Below, piece by piece: positions 30,185-50,250 of a DNA stretch of 64,000 nucleotides (position 1 is its first letter; each line of letters starts with the position of its first letter). The stretch is from Notospermus geniculatus (lineage: Eukaryota; Nemertea; Pilidiophora; Heteronemertea; Lineidae), in NCBI GenBank assembly GCA_002633025.1, contig NMRB01000825.1:24397-88396 (forward strand), read 5' to 3'. The notes below the pieces were generated by a model, which did not search any database, was not told the DNA's origin, and saw only the letters and a program-made list of their open reading frames with translations. Made by a program: the position numbers and the translations under genes.

Positions 30185-31816
30185 CAACGAGTCCACTTGC
30201 CTCGACAATTAAATATGCACGTGGTGACAAAGGGATCTCTGCACGCTTATCACTTCCTTGCTACGTTCTTGAGAATCTGGGTATTGAGCACACGGCTATC
30301 TCAGTATTTCTTGAAATTCCAGGGTATCCAGTCAGAACCGGTTATCAGTGGTCATGTTTCCTGAAAGGAGGTTCCATCTTAGCACTTCCTTACTATTTTT
30401 ATGTATTCATAAGCAATGTGTTATTCGGTGTCTGGTATTGCTCATGTTGGAGATGAATCACAACCAGATCGCGATTGGAAGATCACGACTAATCTTTATT
30501 GATTTGGATCAGTAAAACTAATCCTTTATTGATCTGCTCGTGTTTTGAGTGCATTGATTTTGGGAGGGGTATATATTGATAGTGTAATATTACATTCAGA
30601 TTTGAAAGAGTGTCTGGAAAACAGCGTGGTTGCTGCACAATAGAAATATTGATACCTGCATGGTGTGACTATACAGGGTGTAGCGGATAGAATGTTCCCT
30701 GCCTATTTTGACTGGGGGAATGGCAAAAGGGGTTGTGTGACAGTGTGTAGAGGTTTGGTGTACTTTCATTTGCATTACGCATTACGAAAAAAACGATGAA
30801 GGAAGGCACCCTTTGTTTTGTTTGGTAGGCCTAAGCCTATATTTTGTGTTACAAGTGGCCAATGATAGCTACAGGTGTGAAAGGAACGAATATCCCCAGG
30901 AAAAACTGTCCTTGGAACAAAAGCTTGTTGCATACTAATCTCTGGCGACCTTTCTCTAAAGCCATGCACAAAAATCCACCATTGCACAAAAGAAGTGGAC
31001 ATTTTTACTGGAGGTCATCTTTACTATTACACCGGCATGACAAGTGTTATATGTGCCAGTGTTTCTGTTGGTCAGTGTGTCCCCTTTGTTTGGGAAACGC
31101 TGGCAGATAGATGGACATGTTTCTCAGTGTGTCCCTTATTGTCAAGTCGCTGCTTATTCCGTCAGACAATAGGAGGGGAACACTCACAGATGGGGAACAC
31201 TGGTAGATGTTACACCGGCTGTTGATCCGATAGGCCCACAAATATGAAATGGGCCTCAGTGACACGAATGAGATGTCAGATATGTCAGATGAGATCCAGC
31301 TATTCGTGATTTTGATGAGAATGTAGCTACAGTCTCCAGCCTCACATGCGAGACTAAGTCACGTTGCCCCTTGCACAGGCGAGACACGCCTGATGACTCG
31401 TGGGGAGGCGGGGGGGGGGGGCACTACAAGTTATCTTACGACCATCGCTGAATCAGACCTCAAAGTGAATCATTTTCCTAAGCGCTGCCATCTATCGTTA
31501 ACGTCAGTAGATAATTCCTCCTCCCTCAGCAGGGGTTTTTACCCCCGCAAAAAGATGAGTGAATGAAGAGGAATGAGGTAAAATCCCTGTACGTTTGCTT
31601 TCGGTGAGGGAATCTCAAGCACAACGCCGGATTATTATGTCCATGTAGAGGTAGGAAATAATTAATCTGTATGGCTTGTGAAACAACGAATTCATACAAC
31701 AAACGCCGCGTCCCTGGAGCGGCAAATCGAGTCGCCATCTATCGAAGGGTGTGAGCGCTAAGAACACGCGCCTTGAGACAAGCGAGGAGGATATGGAGGG
31801 ATGGGCCCGTCTCGGC

Positions 31817-31962
31817 CAAGCGCACATTGTTGCGGCAAAACTCAATGCGGTAGTGGTATTTTAAAGTCGACTGCCCCAACGCTGTCGAATCGTCATCAGC
31901 CGGGTCAGTCGACTTTAAAAATACCCCTACCGCATTGAGTTTTGCCACAAATGTGCGCTTCA
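31817..31962. mobile_element. Foldback element, AGCGCACATTTG..GCAAAACTCAATGCG termini
   Basis: The left end AGCGCACATTGTTGCGGCAA pairs with the right end (TTGCCACAAATGTGCGCT), with inner arms containing TTTAAAGTCGACTG and complement. Related elements occur upstream of actin C (34694-34798), D (38584-38688) and E (42519-42663). The one upstream of E is longer and seems least decayed; C and D share the same internal deletion. Actin F lacks it. Confidence 0.7.
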
Positions 31963-32520
31963 TACTTCTCCGTTTTGCGCTTTGCGCTGACTGCCCTACA
32001 ATAGATTTCCCGGCATGCAAAGTTGCGAAGGCTTCGTGAATATGGCCCCAGATTCGCTGGCAGCCATCTTGGATCCGCGTTACAGCGGTACCCACGCATG
32101 CGCGCTTGAACTGGCGTCGGAAATCACGCAACCACTTCGTCAGCGCGGACCCTCGCCTTGCGGCAAAGCGATGAGGGAGGGGGCCGTGTGATCACTTTCC
32201 ATGACAGACGTCTCTTCTGCTGTTCATGTCGGCTGAGTTTCAGTGTACCATATACGTCTCTCGCCAAAAGGAGGCGTTTAAAATGTTCAAAGGCGCCTCT
32301 CCACGCGAGTGTATTCTCGCGCAAATTACTTCCCTCTGGGCAACTCAACCATAGAAAACTATATGCAGCAGTCGAATGTGTCATTGGTTTTAGCTAGTCA
32401 CTTTTCGTTGTGATTGATATCGATCTTGATGGTTACATCACTCAGGATATAGCAAATGTCACATTCTTCGCAACTCGTTGCTACCCACGAACAAAAACGG
32501 GAGGGTTTCTTCATAAAAAT

Positions 32521-32526
32521 TTTATT
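32521..32526 (-). promoter_or_regulatory. Polyadenylation signal of actin C
   Basis: AATAAA on the minus strand, 253 bp past the stop. The equivalent signal is kept in D (35966-35971), E (39856-39861) and F (44118-44123), all within the same CATAAAAATTTTATTC-type context. Confidence 0.7.
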
Positions 32527-32778
32527 CACCTGAAATTCGTCACATGACGTCATACGTCTCGCAAAATATAAAAGCACCAACTTAACAGGCAAGAAGTTGT
32601 TAGATCATATTGTTTTTAACCTGTAATTTGGGTCTATTTGTCACCTAGGTTCCATTGATAGAAAAAACAACAGAAAACTCACTGAGATTTTAAAGAACTA
32701 CCATTTTCTTCCAATACGGAATTACGCGACAACCTACACTGGGGCCTACAACAGTCAAAGAGTTCCAAACAACACTCT

Positions 32779-34675
<1,897 letters not shown>

Positions 34676-34693
34676 TGTTGTGTTTATCCTAAG

Positions 34694-34798
34694 AAGCGCA
34701 CATTTGCAAAAAAAAATCAATGCGTTGGGGGTCGACAGCGTTGGGTCAGTCGACTTTAAAAACACCAATGCATCGAGTTTTGCCGCAAATGTGTGCTA
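34694..34798. mobile_element. Decayed foldback upstream of actin C
   Basis: GCGCACATTTGCAAAAAA at the left pairs with the right end TTTTGCCGCAAATGTGTGCT. It is an internally deleted relative of 31817-31962. The same deleted form is upstream of D (38584-38688), while E (42519-42663) keeps a longer form. Confidence 0.65.
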
Positions 34799-34820
34799 GG
34801 CTTTATAGCTGCGATAAAAA

Positions 34821-34965
34821 TCTGGGACCTTGTTCACAAAGTCACCGTAACTTAAGGGTACGCAAATCATTTGTCAGGCTGATAGTGAACAATAGGTTTA
34901 CCGCATATGGACAATAGTTTACCCATTCCCGTAAGTGACGGGAGCTTCGTGAATAAGGTCCCTGG
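34821..34965. mobile_element. 135-bp foldback MITE upstream of actin C
   Basis: The element at 34826-34960 starts GACCTTGTTCACAAAGTCAC and ends with the complement of GACCTTATTCACGAAGCTCC. It is flanked by TCTGG (34821-34825) and CCTGG (34961-34965). Actin F has the uninterrupted sequence AAAATCTGGTGAATACGATT at the matching place, a clear empty site. Copies in the same location are at 38716-38850 (D) and 42690-43137 (E, itself interrupted by a SINE). Confidence 0.85.
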
Positions 34966-34993
34966 TGAATACGATTCGCCCCGCGCGTCCTTA

Positions 34994-35089
34994 CCTGGTT
35001 CCCTGGGCTCCGACGGTGGCACTGACTATTCGTGTAGGAAATGAATCGACAGCCAGCGCCACCGTCGGACGCCCATGCAGGGAACCAGG
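34994..35089. repeat. Inverted repeat CCTGGTTCC..GGAACCAGG upstream of actin C
   Basis: CCTGGTTCCCTGGGCTCCGA and the following CGGTGGC pair with GCCACCGTCGGACGCCCATG then CAGGGAACCAGG. It recurs upstream of D (38884-38979) and E (about 43170-43265). It is probably another small foldback element fixed before the units duplicated. Confidence 0.7.
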
Positions 35090-36226
35090 TTAGCCCAGAT
35101 TCGCTAGCAGCCATCTTGGATCCGCGTTGCTGCGGTACCCACGCATGCGCGCTTGAAGTGACGCAACCACTTCGTCAGCAGCTGCAGTTGGTATATTCTC
35201 AGCGAATCAGGCGTAATGTCTGAGAATGCTTCCGTATGCCAATGCCCGCGTTATTGTTTGGCGGACATTCAAAGAGACATGTTCACCATTGCCATGTCGC
35301 AAATGGGGGGGGGGGGTGAAAATATTAGACTCGGCAAAATCGAAATCGACAGGGGTCACCCACCCGCCGTTATCAACAGCAGGACAATTTCCTAGTTTTT
35401 GGATATGTCAAATGTAAACCGGGTTGTTATTACATAACAAAATATACCGGTACCAATACACAGATACACCATGGAGGTATTATGGTGATCAAAGCTTGTA
35501 GGCCCTATTGCTTATTTGAAGCATGACGAAGGTGCACCAAACCTGTTTGATCGAGTCGCCATCTATCGGGTCAATAGGTTATAGCGCGGACCCTCGCCTT
35601 GCGGCAAAGCGATGAGGGAGGGGCCGTATAATCACTTTCCATGAGATGACAGACGTCTCTTCTGCTGTTCATGTCGGCAGAGTTTCAGCGTACCATATAC
35701 GTTTCTCGCCAAAAGGAGTCGTTTAAAATGTTCAAAAGCGCCTCTCCACGCGAGTGTATTCTCGCGCAAATTATCTCCCTCTGGGCAACTCAACCATAGA
35801 AAACTATGGGCAGCAGTCGAATGTGTCATTGGTTTTAGCTAGTCACTTTTCGTTGTGATTGATATCGATCTTGTGGTTACATCACTCAGGATATAGCAAA
35901 TGTCACATTCTTCGCAACTCGTTGCTACCCACGAACAAAAAACGGGAGGGTTTCTTCATAAAAAATTTATTCACCTGTAATTCGTCACATGACGTCATAC
36001 GTCTCGCAAAATATAAAAGCACCAACTTAACAGGCAAGAAGTTGTTAGATCATATTGTTTTTAACCTGTAATTTGGGTCTATTTGTCACCTAGGTTCCAT
36101 TGATAGAAAAAACAACAGTGTAGAAAACTGACTGAGATTTTAAAGAACTACCATTTTCTTCCAATACGGAAATACGCGACAACCTGAAGGGGCCTACAAC
36201 AGTCAAAGAGTTCCAAACAACACTCT

Positions 36227-38565
<2,339 letters not shown>

Positions 38566-38715
38566 TGTTGTGTTTATCCTAAGAAGCGCACATTTGCAAA
38601 AAAAAATCAATGCGTTGGGGGTCGACAGCGTTGGGTCAGTCGACTTTAAAAACACCAATGCATCGAGTTTTGCCGCAAATGTGTGCTAGGCTTTATAGCT
38701 GCGATAAAAATCTGG

Positions 38716-38850
38716 GACCTTGTTCACAAAGTCACCGTAACTTAAGGGTACGCAAATCATTTGTCAGGCTGATAGTGAACAATAGGTTTACCGCATATGG
38801 ACAATAGTTTACGCATTCCCGTAAGTGACGGGAGCTTCGTGAATAAGGTC
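38716..38850. mobile_element. 135-bp foldback MITE upstream of actin D
   Basis: Same element and same flanks (TCTGG and CCTGG) as 34826-34960, carried along by unit duplication or conversion. The sequence is almost identical to the unit C copy. Confidence 0.8.
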
Positions 38851-40099
38851 CCTGGTGAATACGATTCGCCCCGCGCGTCCTTACCTGGTTCCATGGGCTC
38901 CGACGGTGGCACTGACTATTCGTGTAGGAGATGAATCGACAGCCAGCGCCACCGTCGGACGCCCATGCAGGGAACCAGGTTAGCCCAGATTCGCTAGCAG
39001 CCATCTTGGATCCGCGTTGCTGCGGTACCCACGCATGCGCGCTTGAAGTGACGCAACCACTTCGTCAGCAGCTGCAGTTGGTATATTCTCAGCGAATCAG
39101 GCGTAATGTCTGAGAATGGTTCCGTATGCCAATGCCCGCGTTATTGTTTGGCGGACATTCAAAGAGACATGTTCACCATTGCCATGTCGCAAATGGGGGG
39201 GGGGGGGGGGGAAATTAGACTCGGCAAAATCGAAATCGACAGGGGTCACCCACCCGCCGTTATCAACAGCAGGACAATTTCCTAGTTTTTGGATATGTCA
39301 AATGTAAACCGGGTTGTTATTACATAACAAAATATACCGGTACCAATACACAGATACACCATGGAGGTATTATGGTGATCAAAGCTTGTAGGCCCTATTG
39401 CTAATTTGAAGCATGACGAAGGTGCACCAAACCTGTTTGATCGAGTCGCCATCTATCGGGTCAATAGGTTATAGCGCGGACCCTCGCCTTGCGGCAAAGC
39501 GATGAGGGAGGGGCCGTATAATCACTTTCCATGAGATGACAGACGTCTCTTCTGCTGTTCATGTCGGCAGAGTTTCAGCGTACCATATACGTTTCTCGCC
39601 AAAAGGAGGCGTTTAAAATGTTCAAAAGCGCCTCTCCACGCGAGTGTATTCTCGCGCAAATTATCTCCCTCTGGGCAACTCAACCATAGAAAACTATGGG
39701 CAGCAGTCGAATGTGTCATTGGTTTTAGCTAGTCACTTTTCGTTGTGATTGATATCGATCTTGTGGTTACATCACTCAGGATATAGCAAATGTCACATTC
39801 TTCGCAACTCGTTGCTACCTACGAACAAAAAACGGGAGGGTTTCTTCATAAAAATTTTATTCGCATGTAATACGTCACATGACGTCATACGTCTCGCACA
39901 ACAACAAAAGCACCAACTTAACAGGCAAGAAGAAAAGTTGTTAGATCATATTGTTTTTAACCTGTAATTTGGGTCTATTTGTCACCTAGGTTCCATTGAC
40001 AGAAAAAACAACAGTGTAGAAAACTGACTGAGATTTTAAAGAACTACCACTTTCTTCCAATACGGAATTACGCGACAACCTGAAGGGGCCAACAACAGT

Positions 40100-40225
40100 C
40101 AAAGGCCCGTATTCTAGAAGCCTCCTTAAGTCTAAGGTCCACTTAAAGCTTTTGTATTCTGGCCTGCAAACAATAGCTAAAGGTAGACCTTAGAGTTAAG
40201 GAAGCTTCTAGAATACGGCCCAAAG
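40100..40225. mobile_element. 116-bp foldback MITE with CAAAG target duplication, in 3' region of actin E
   Basis: The element at 40105-40220 has termini GCCCGTATTCTAGAAGC and GGCCGTATTCTAGAAGC (reverse strand). CAAAG flanks it at 40100-40104 and 40221-40225. The same 3' flank in units C, D and F reads AACAGTCAAAGAGTTCC with a single CAAAG, so the empty site is seen three times. Two more copies of the same length (116 bp) are at 63073-63188 and 63798-63913. Confidence 0.92.
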
Positions 40226-40243
40226 AGTTCCAAACAACACTCT

Positions 40244-42504
<2,261 letters not shown>

Positions 42505-42689
42505 TGTTTAATCCTAAAAAGCGCACATTTGCAAAAAAACTCAATGCGTTGGGGGTGTTTTTTTTAAATTCGACTGACCCGGCTGAATGACGAGTCGACA
42601 GCGTTGGGTCTGTCGACTTTAAAAACACCAAAATGCATTGAGTTTTGCCGCAAACGGTGCTAGGCTTTATAGCTGCGATAAAAATCTGG

Positions 42690-43137
42690 GATATTGTTCA
42701 CAAAGTCACCGTAACTTTAAGGGTACGCAAATCCTTTGTCAGGCTGATAGTGAATAGGCTAGGTTTACCGCAAATGGACAATAGTTTACGCATTCCCGTA
42801 AAGTTACAGTTAAAGTTAAAAGTTAAAGTTTGGGTTTATAGTCTGATATCAACAACGGTAGAGGTGTCATCCGACTTCACACTTTAACCCCAGTCTATCC
42901 TGAAACCTTTCAGTAGAACTCAGATGAGCTGCTCATTCAGCGCATACAATCTGAGCATTTCCGACCGGTACCCATTTATACACCTGGGTGGAGAGAGGCC
43001 AGTAAGGCAAAGAGACCTGCCCAAAGTCTCACGCCAGCAGCGGGATTCGAACCCGGGATCCTCTGACCGCTAGTCGGAGGCCCAAACCGCTACACCACCG
43101 TGGCTCCTTAAGTGACGGGAGCTTCGTGAATAAGGTC
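42690..43137. mobile_element. Foldback MITE upstream of actin E, split by a SINE
   Basis: The same element as 34826-34960. Its arms are separated by the insertion at 42798-43108. It gives a relative order of events: MITE first, then unit duplication, then SINE in E only. Confidence 0.75.
42798..43108 (-). mobile_element. tRNA-derived SINE upstream of actin E
   Basis: On the minus strand it begins AGGAGCCACGGTGGTGTAGC. It has an A-box-like segment (GGTGTAGCGGTTTGGG) and a B box (GGTTCGAATCCC), then a body and a tail of TTAACT-like repeats. Units C and D read CATTCCCGTAAGTGACGGG without it, and TAA is shared at both junctions. The body differs from the SINE at 9256, so it may be a separate family. 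Confidence 0.85.
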
Positions 43138-43480
43138 CCTGGTGAATACGATTCGCCCCGCGCGTCCTAACCTGGTTCCTGGGCTCCGACGGTGGCACTG
43201 ACTATTCGTGTAGGAGATGAATCGACAGTCAGCGCCACCGTCGGACGCCCATGCAGGGAACCAGGTTAGCCCAGATTCGCTAGCAGCCATCTTGGATCCG
43301 CGTTGCTGCGGTACCCACGCATGCCCGCTTGAAGTGACGCAACCACTTCGTCAGCAGCTGCAGTTGGTGTATTCTCAGCGAATCAGGCGTAATGTCTGAG
43401 AATGCTTCCGTATGCCAATGCCCGCGTTATTGTTTGGCGGACATTCAAAGAGACATGTTCACCATTGCCATGTCGCAAAT

Positions 43481-43481
43481 N
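43481..43481. other. 1-nt N replacing a G homopolymer
   Basis: Units C (35307-35317) and D (39196-39211) have a G run at the matching place after ATGTCGCAAAT. In unit E the run is replaced by a single N plus a short deletion. Confidence 0.9.
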
Positions 43482-44384
43482 CTCGGCAAAATCGAAATCG
43501 ACAGGGGTCACCCACCCGCCGTTATCAACAGCAGGACAATTTCCTAGTTTTTGGATATGTCAAATGTAAACCGGGTTGTTATTACATAACAAAATATACC
43601 GGTACCAATACACAGATACACCATGGAGGTGTTATGGTGATCAAAGCTTGTAGGCCCTATTGCTTATTTGAAGCATGACGAAGGTGCACCAAACCTGTTT
43701 GATCGAGTCGCCATCTATCGGGTCAATAGGTTATAGCGCGGACCCTCGCCTTGCGGCAAAGCGATGAGGGAGGGGCCGTATAATCACTTTCCATGAGATG
43801 ACAGACGTCTCTTCTGCTGTTCATGTCGGCAGAGTTTCAGTGTACCATATACGTTTCTCGCCAAAAGGAGTCGTTTAAAATGTTCAAAAGCGCCTCTCCA
43901 CGCGAGTGTATTCTCGCGCAAATTATCTCCCTCTGGGCAACTCAACCATAGAAAACTATGGGCAGTAGTCGTATGTGTCATTGGTTTTAGCCAGTCACTT
44001 TTCGTTGTGATTGATATCGATCTTGTGGTTACATCACTCAGGATATAGCAAATGTCACATTCTTCGCAACTCGTTGCTTCCCACGAACAAAAAACGGGAG
44101 GGTTTCTTCATAAAAATTTTATTCACCTGTAATACGTCACATGACGTCATACGTCTCGCACAACAACAAAAGCACCAACTTAACAGGCAAGAAGAAAAGT
44201 TGTTAGATCATATTGTTTTTAACCTGTAATTTGGGTCTATTTGTCACCTAGGTTCCATTGATAGAAAAAACAACAGTGTAGAAAACTGACTGAGATTTTA
44301 AAGAACTACCACTTTCTTCCAATACGGAATTATGCGACAACCTGAACGGGCCTACAACAGTCAAAGAGTTCCAAACAACACTCT

Positions 44385-46544
<2,160 letters not shown>

Positions 46545-46587
46545 CTAGGCCTATTAGTTCGTTCCCTTTCATGATGTCTGTCTGTTG

Positions 46588-46617
46588 CCATATAAGGATT
46601 TGCATTACCATATATGG
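46588..46617 (-). promoter_or_regulatory. Paired CArG boxes and octamer of actin F
   Basis: CCATATATGG (46608-46617), octamer ATGCAAAT (46598-46605) and CCTTATATGG (46588-46597), spacing 20 bp as at the other loci. The downstream TATA box present in C and D is absent here; the region reads TTTTGCATTGAATATC on the plus strand. Confidence 0.8.
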
Positions 46618-48268
46618 TGTTGTGTTTAATCCTCAAACAGCCTGATAGCTGCGATAAAAATCTGGTGAATACGATTCACGTGAACCTTCAGTGAACTAGG
46701 AAGAAGCGAAACAAGATTGGGCCTCTCCCGTCCGATGTTAGGCCTATTGTTAAAATGTCACAAAGGTGATAACAGATTCAAAAAGAGTATTTAAACAGAA
46801 TATTCACCAATTAACCCCCCCCCCCCCCGCAACCCTCTGAGACTAAAAACGAGGGACTCAATTCATTTTGAGACTAAGTGGGGTAGTAATGCCAAAGCCT
46901 TGTTACTTGTTCAAGTTCAAGACTATTTTTTGCCTGACGATTTACGAAGTATCAGCAAAAACATAGGGCTTGCAGCTTGAAAATGGCTCGCAAAGGGGGA
47001 CCCTATCTCACTGCCCCAATAGGTGTCGCTAGTGGTTAAAACTATTGAAATGAAACTGACATCCCTGTCCTGATCAATTTCCCACACAAAAGGCGTCCAT
47101 TGTATTAGGACCGGGTTTGGGTGTGCTGCCCTCTATCGAGCTAGGATCCCCTTGGACAGGATTTGGTGAGCGCTCCACACTGCTTGTGGGTTCCAGGCTT
47201 TGGGAGAATGTTGCCGATTGTTCCTAACCAAATAATACGTGAGAGCCAGGTGCAATATAGCCTAATAGAAGATGCACCCCTTCTACGATGATCCCTTCTA
47301 GAGGAATTTGGTCACGGCAGGTCTGTCAGTAGATGCGTGTCCCTATATAAACTGCCGCTTATTCCGTGAAAGTCTGGTGAGAGGCATTCTGTTACGGGGT
47401 GCATCTGATTATACTAAATCAAGATATTTCTGTCTCTGTCCAACGAAAATCACTTCTTTGTAGGCCTAGGGATGATTAACTCTAGATGGCATGTTTGACT
47501 GGATAAGAATCACGCGATTTGAGTGATCCATGCAGCGTGGGCGTTCCCCAATCGTACGGGTTGCGTTACTTTCTTCCTTATAACGGTGTGGCTGGAGAGA
47601 TGATCCCGTCATGATTATATCAGTCAGACTTGTGCTAGGCCTTTTCATGGCAGCAGCACATAAGATATTTCAGGGATGTTCGGGAATGTAGGTCTGCAGC
47701 ATACTGCTGTCAGCTGTAGAGTTTTGTAGGCCTAGGCCTATTATAATCCATAGCATCGGATTTAAGGCCACTTTGTACGAGCAGTTTCAACCTGGATCCG
47801 TTGGTTCTCCCTCTCTGTAAACTGATCGATAACCAACAGGTGATATCGTATCCTATCGAACAGAAGATCACTTGAATTCATTTAAATATGAAATTATGGT
47901 GAATGCATCTCACTTCTCATCCATCGTCGGCAGTCTACAGCCAACAAACAAACGGTGGGTATGAATCACAGGCACATGATTCTGTCTCTCCAGGTAAGTC
48001 ATTTTTTACGAGTAGGCCAAAGGGACACTCGTCTTGGTGATAGCTAGGATGAACCTAAAGTTTATTATAAACTGAGCCCGTTCCACACTGTCATATCTTT
48101 TATCGAATATTCGAAATATGCTCAATACTTATGTGTGGGTGTACAAACTTATACCCTGTAGGCCCTGAATCTGTGTTTCCAAAAATTGTATGAGAATGTG
48201 ACCGTGTGTGGCGGGTAAGTCGGGGCTCACCACACGTTGAGCCTTGTTTGAAAGCCATCCCTTTGGGC
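46618..48268. other. Intergenic, nothing recognised
   Basis: Outside a C homopolymer near 46816 and a GCCGCTTATTCCGT word near 47351 (see the GACGGAATAAGC family), I see no exon, RNA gene or clear element. Confidence 0.4.
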
Positions 48269-49426
48269 CCTGAACTAGCTTGAGAAAATTTGAACACAAT
48301 GGAAATTTCAACAAAATGGCTTTATCAGATGAACTTCACAAGAAGTGAACGTTGGTCGGAAGGGAGGGATGTGGAATTCGTCTATCAACACAGAGACTTG
48401 GCGATCCGCTCGAAATCTCTCTAGTCTTTCACGCCATTGAGTGATGTTATGATAATACTCAGACACACAAGTTTTGAAGTTTGCATTTTGCGATAAGATA
48501 GCGTCAATCTAACTTAGGGCTTAGCAGACGATATGATTCTTTCATAATCCTAGTCACTCTCCTGGGGAACGTCGTGTACTAAAGTCTGGCTTGAGAATTG
48601 ACTTTGAAATTTTTTCCATTTTCAAGTTTCATCATGATATTACCAGTGAATGAGGAGTATTTGCCAGCATCAAAACGTCGGGCGTCCGTCAGCACAGACG
48701 GGTCATCTTATGACCTCCCAAAAGCCCGCAAAAAGAGAGGATCAAGTTTGAGGGAACGTCGGTCAGATGTCGTCCCAGAGTGAGTATCTGAGGTCCTCCT
48801 GTCCTGACGGCCCTTTCAAAAGTCTTTACAGCGGGCAATAACAATNCCTGAACTAGCTCTTTGAGAAAATTTGAACACAATGGAAATTTGAACACAATGG
48901 CTTTATCAGATGAACTTCACAAGAAGTCAACGTTGGTCGGAAGGGAGGCATGGGGAACTCGTCTATCAATACAGAGACTTGGCGATCCGCTCGGAATCTC
49001 TCTAGTCTTTCACGCCATTGAGTGATGTTATGATAATACTCAGACACACAAGTTTTGAAGTTTGCATTTTGCGATAAGATAGCGTCAATCTAACTTAGGG
49101 CTTAGCCGACGATATGATTCTTTCATAATCCTAGTCACTCTCCTGGGGAACGTCGTGTACTAAAGTCTGGCTTGAGAATTGACTTTGAAATTTTTTCCAT
49201 TTTCAAGTTTCATCATGATATTACCAGTGAATGAGGAGTATTTGCCAGCATCAAAACGTCGGGCGTCCGTCAGCACAGACGGGTCATCTTATGACCTCCC
49301 AAAAGCCCGCAAAAAGAGAGGATCAAGTTTGAGGGAACGTCGGTCAGATGTCGTCCCAGAGTGAGTATCTGAGGTCCTCCTGTCCTGACGGCCCTTTCAA
49401 AAGTCTTTACAGCGGGCAATAACAAT
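48269..49426 (+). repeat. Direct duplication of about 578 bp joined at a 1-nt N
   Basis: Copy 1 (48269-48845) and copy 2 (48847-49426) are nearly identical, both beginning CCTGAACTAGCT and ending GCGGGCAATAACAAT. They are separated by a single N at 48846. Copy 1 breaks off exactly where a strong hairpin starts in copy 2. This looks like an assembly join of two alleles or of a collapsed region at a hairpin, but a true tandem duplication is not excluded. Confidence 0.85.
49215..49360 (+). CDS. Candidate 5' coding exon, possibly of the Rab24-like gene
   Basis: From ATG 49215 the frame reads MILPVNEEYLPASKRRASVS and continues to RERRSDVVP, ending at a strong donor (CCCAGA then GTGAGT at 49361). 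The exon ends in phase 2. The next good acceptor downstream, CTTTTTTTCAG at 51213, opens a phase-compatible exon in frame with the Rab24-like domain. A copy of this exon is at 48634-48779 in the upstream duplicate. The peptide is basic, with a KRRAS phosphorylation-type motif, and matches nothing I know. It could belong to another gene or be chance. Confidence 0.35.
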
Positions 49427-49512
49427 ATCCTCGCCCCAGGTCAAAATGCACACGATACGGTGCATCATTGACGTTTTGACCTGGGGCGAGGATGTTGTTA
49501 TTGCCCGCTGAA
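49411..49512. repeat. Strong hairpin with about 37-nt arms
   Basis: CAGCGGGCAATAACAATATC then CTCGCCCCAGGTCAAAA pairs with TTTTGACCTGGGGCGAGGAT then GTTGTTATTGCCCGCTG. The loop is about 25 nt. The upstream duplicate is truncated inside the left arm. It is probably a foldback element. Confidence 0.8.
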
Positions 49513-49974
49513 GAACCCTTCGAACAATATTTATCCACTCTCCCGAAAAAGGGTGAATTGCTTGGCGTTAATTGAGGGTAATGACCTTGACGGACCTGCG
49601 TCGTTGCTTGCAATGTGTACAAGTACAGGTATAGGCCTTGTTCTCGGTTTTCTGAGGAAGAGCAACATCCGTTTCGCCCTTCGGTTCACTTCTGTGACCC
49701 GGGTTCTGTGAGAGGGAATGGGTTGAAGTATGTCTTCCCTCACTGTATTTTCACCGTTCTCTCGTCGGAATAACTCCAAGAAGCCAAAATCAGAAACGGC
49801 CGAGATATTCAACTTTCTGAAACCTTCACCGAAGGCAAAGACTAGGTAGGTAAGGCTTATGATTCGGATTTCAGACGCCGGGCTTCAACATCCGACATCG
49901 TACCAGTCATATTTTTAAGGCATAGTACAGGATGGACCAACCCTAGGTCCAGGCTTCTCTTACTCAATCCGACA

Positions 49975-50250
49975 CTGAAAAAGTCTGCTTCATCAAAATG
50001 ACGAACTTAGATTCGTTTTCCATTTATCCCCAAACCTGAGTATCTAAATTCGTCAAAATGACAAGTCCACGGACGAACCCTTGACGAACATGAACAAAGG
50101 TTCATCAAAATGACAAACGTGGACTTGTCATTTTGACGAACCCTTATTTATGTTCGTCAAAATGACGAACTTTACTTGTCATTTTGACGAATTAGATACT
50201 CAGTTTGGTGATAATGAAAACGAACCTAAGTTCGTCATTTTGATGAAGAA
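49975..50250. mobile_element. Foldback with nested TTCGTCATTTTGACGAA palindromes (second copy)
   Basis: Shares long segments with the actin D intron insert at 37530-37710, including ACGAACTTAGATTCGTTTTC and GAGTATCTAAATTCG. It has extra palindromic units, so internal amplification or loss has occurred. No coding content. Confidence 0.75.

Larger units (their letters stand above)
30185..32778. other. Intergenic between actins B and C
   Basis: No supported gene. Contents: a GACGGAATAAGC-family repeat (about 31000-31215), a G-run at about 31411-31420, a diverged CATCCTCCC-family copy (about 31512-31610) and a foldback at 31817-31962 related to one in the C-E upstream regions. A single element end (GGCTTCGTGAATATGGCCCC, near 32028-32047) is also present. 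From about 32124 onwards the sequence is the 3' flank shared by the C-F tandem units. Confidence 0.5.

Noticed and set aside
31509-31520. A third copy of the 37-bp palindrome (ATAATTCCTCC)
   Set aside because: Only about 11 bases match, with no second arm and no flanking repeat.
43020-43108. A tRNA gene on the minus strand
   Set aside because: It is the head of a SINE whose insertion is visible against units C and D.
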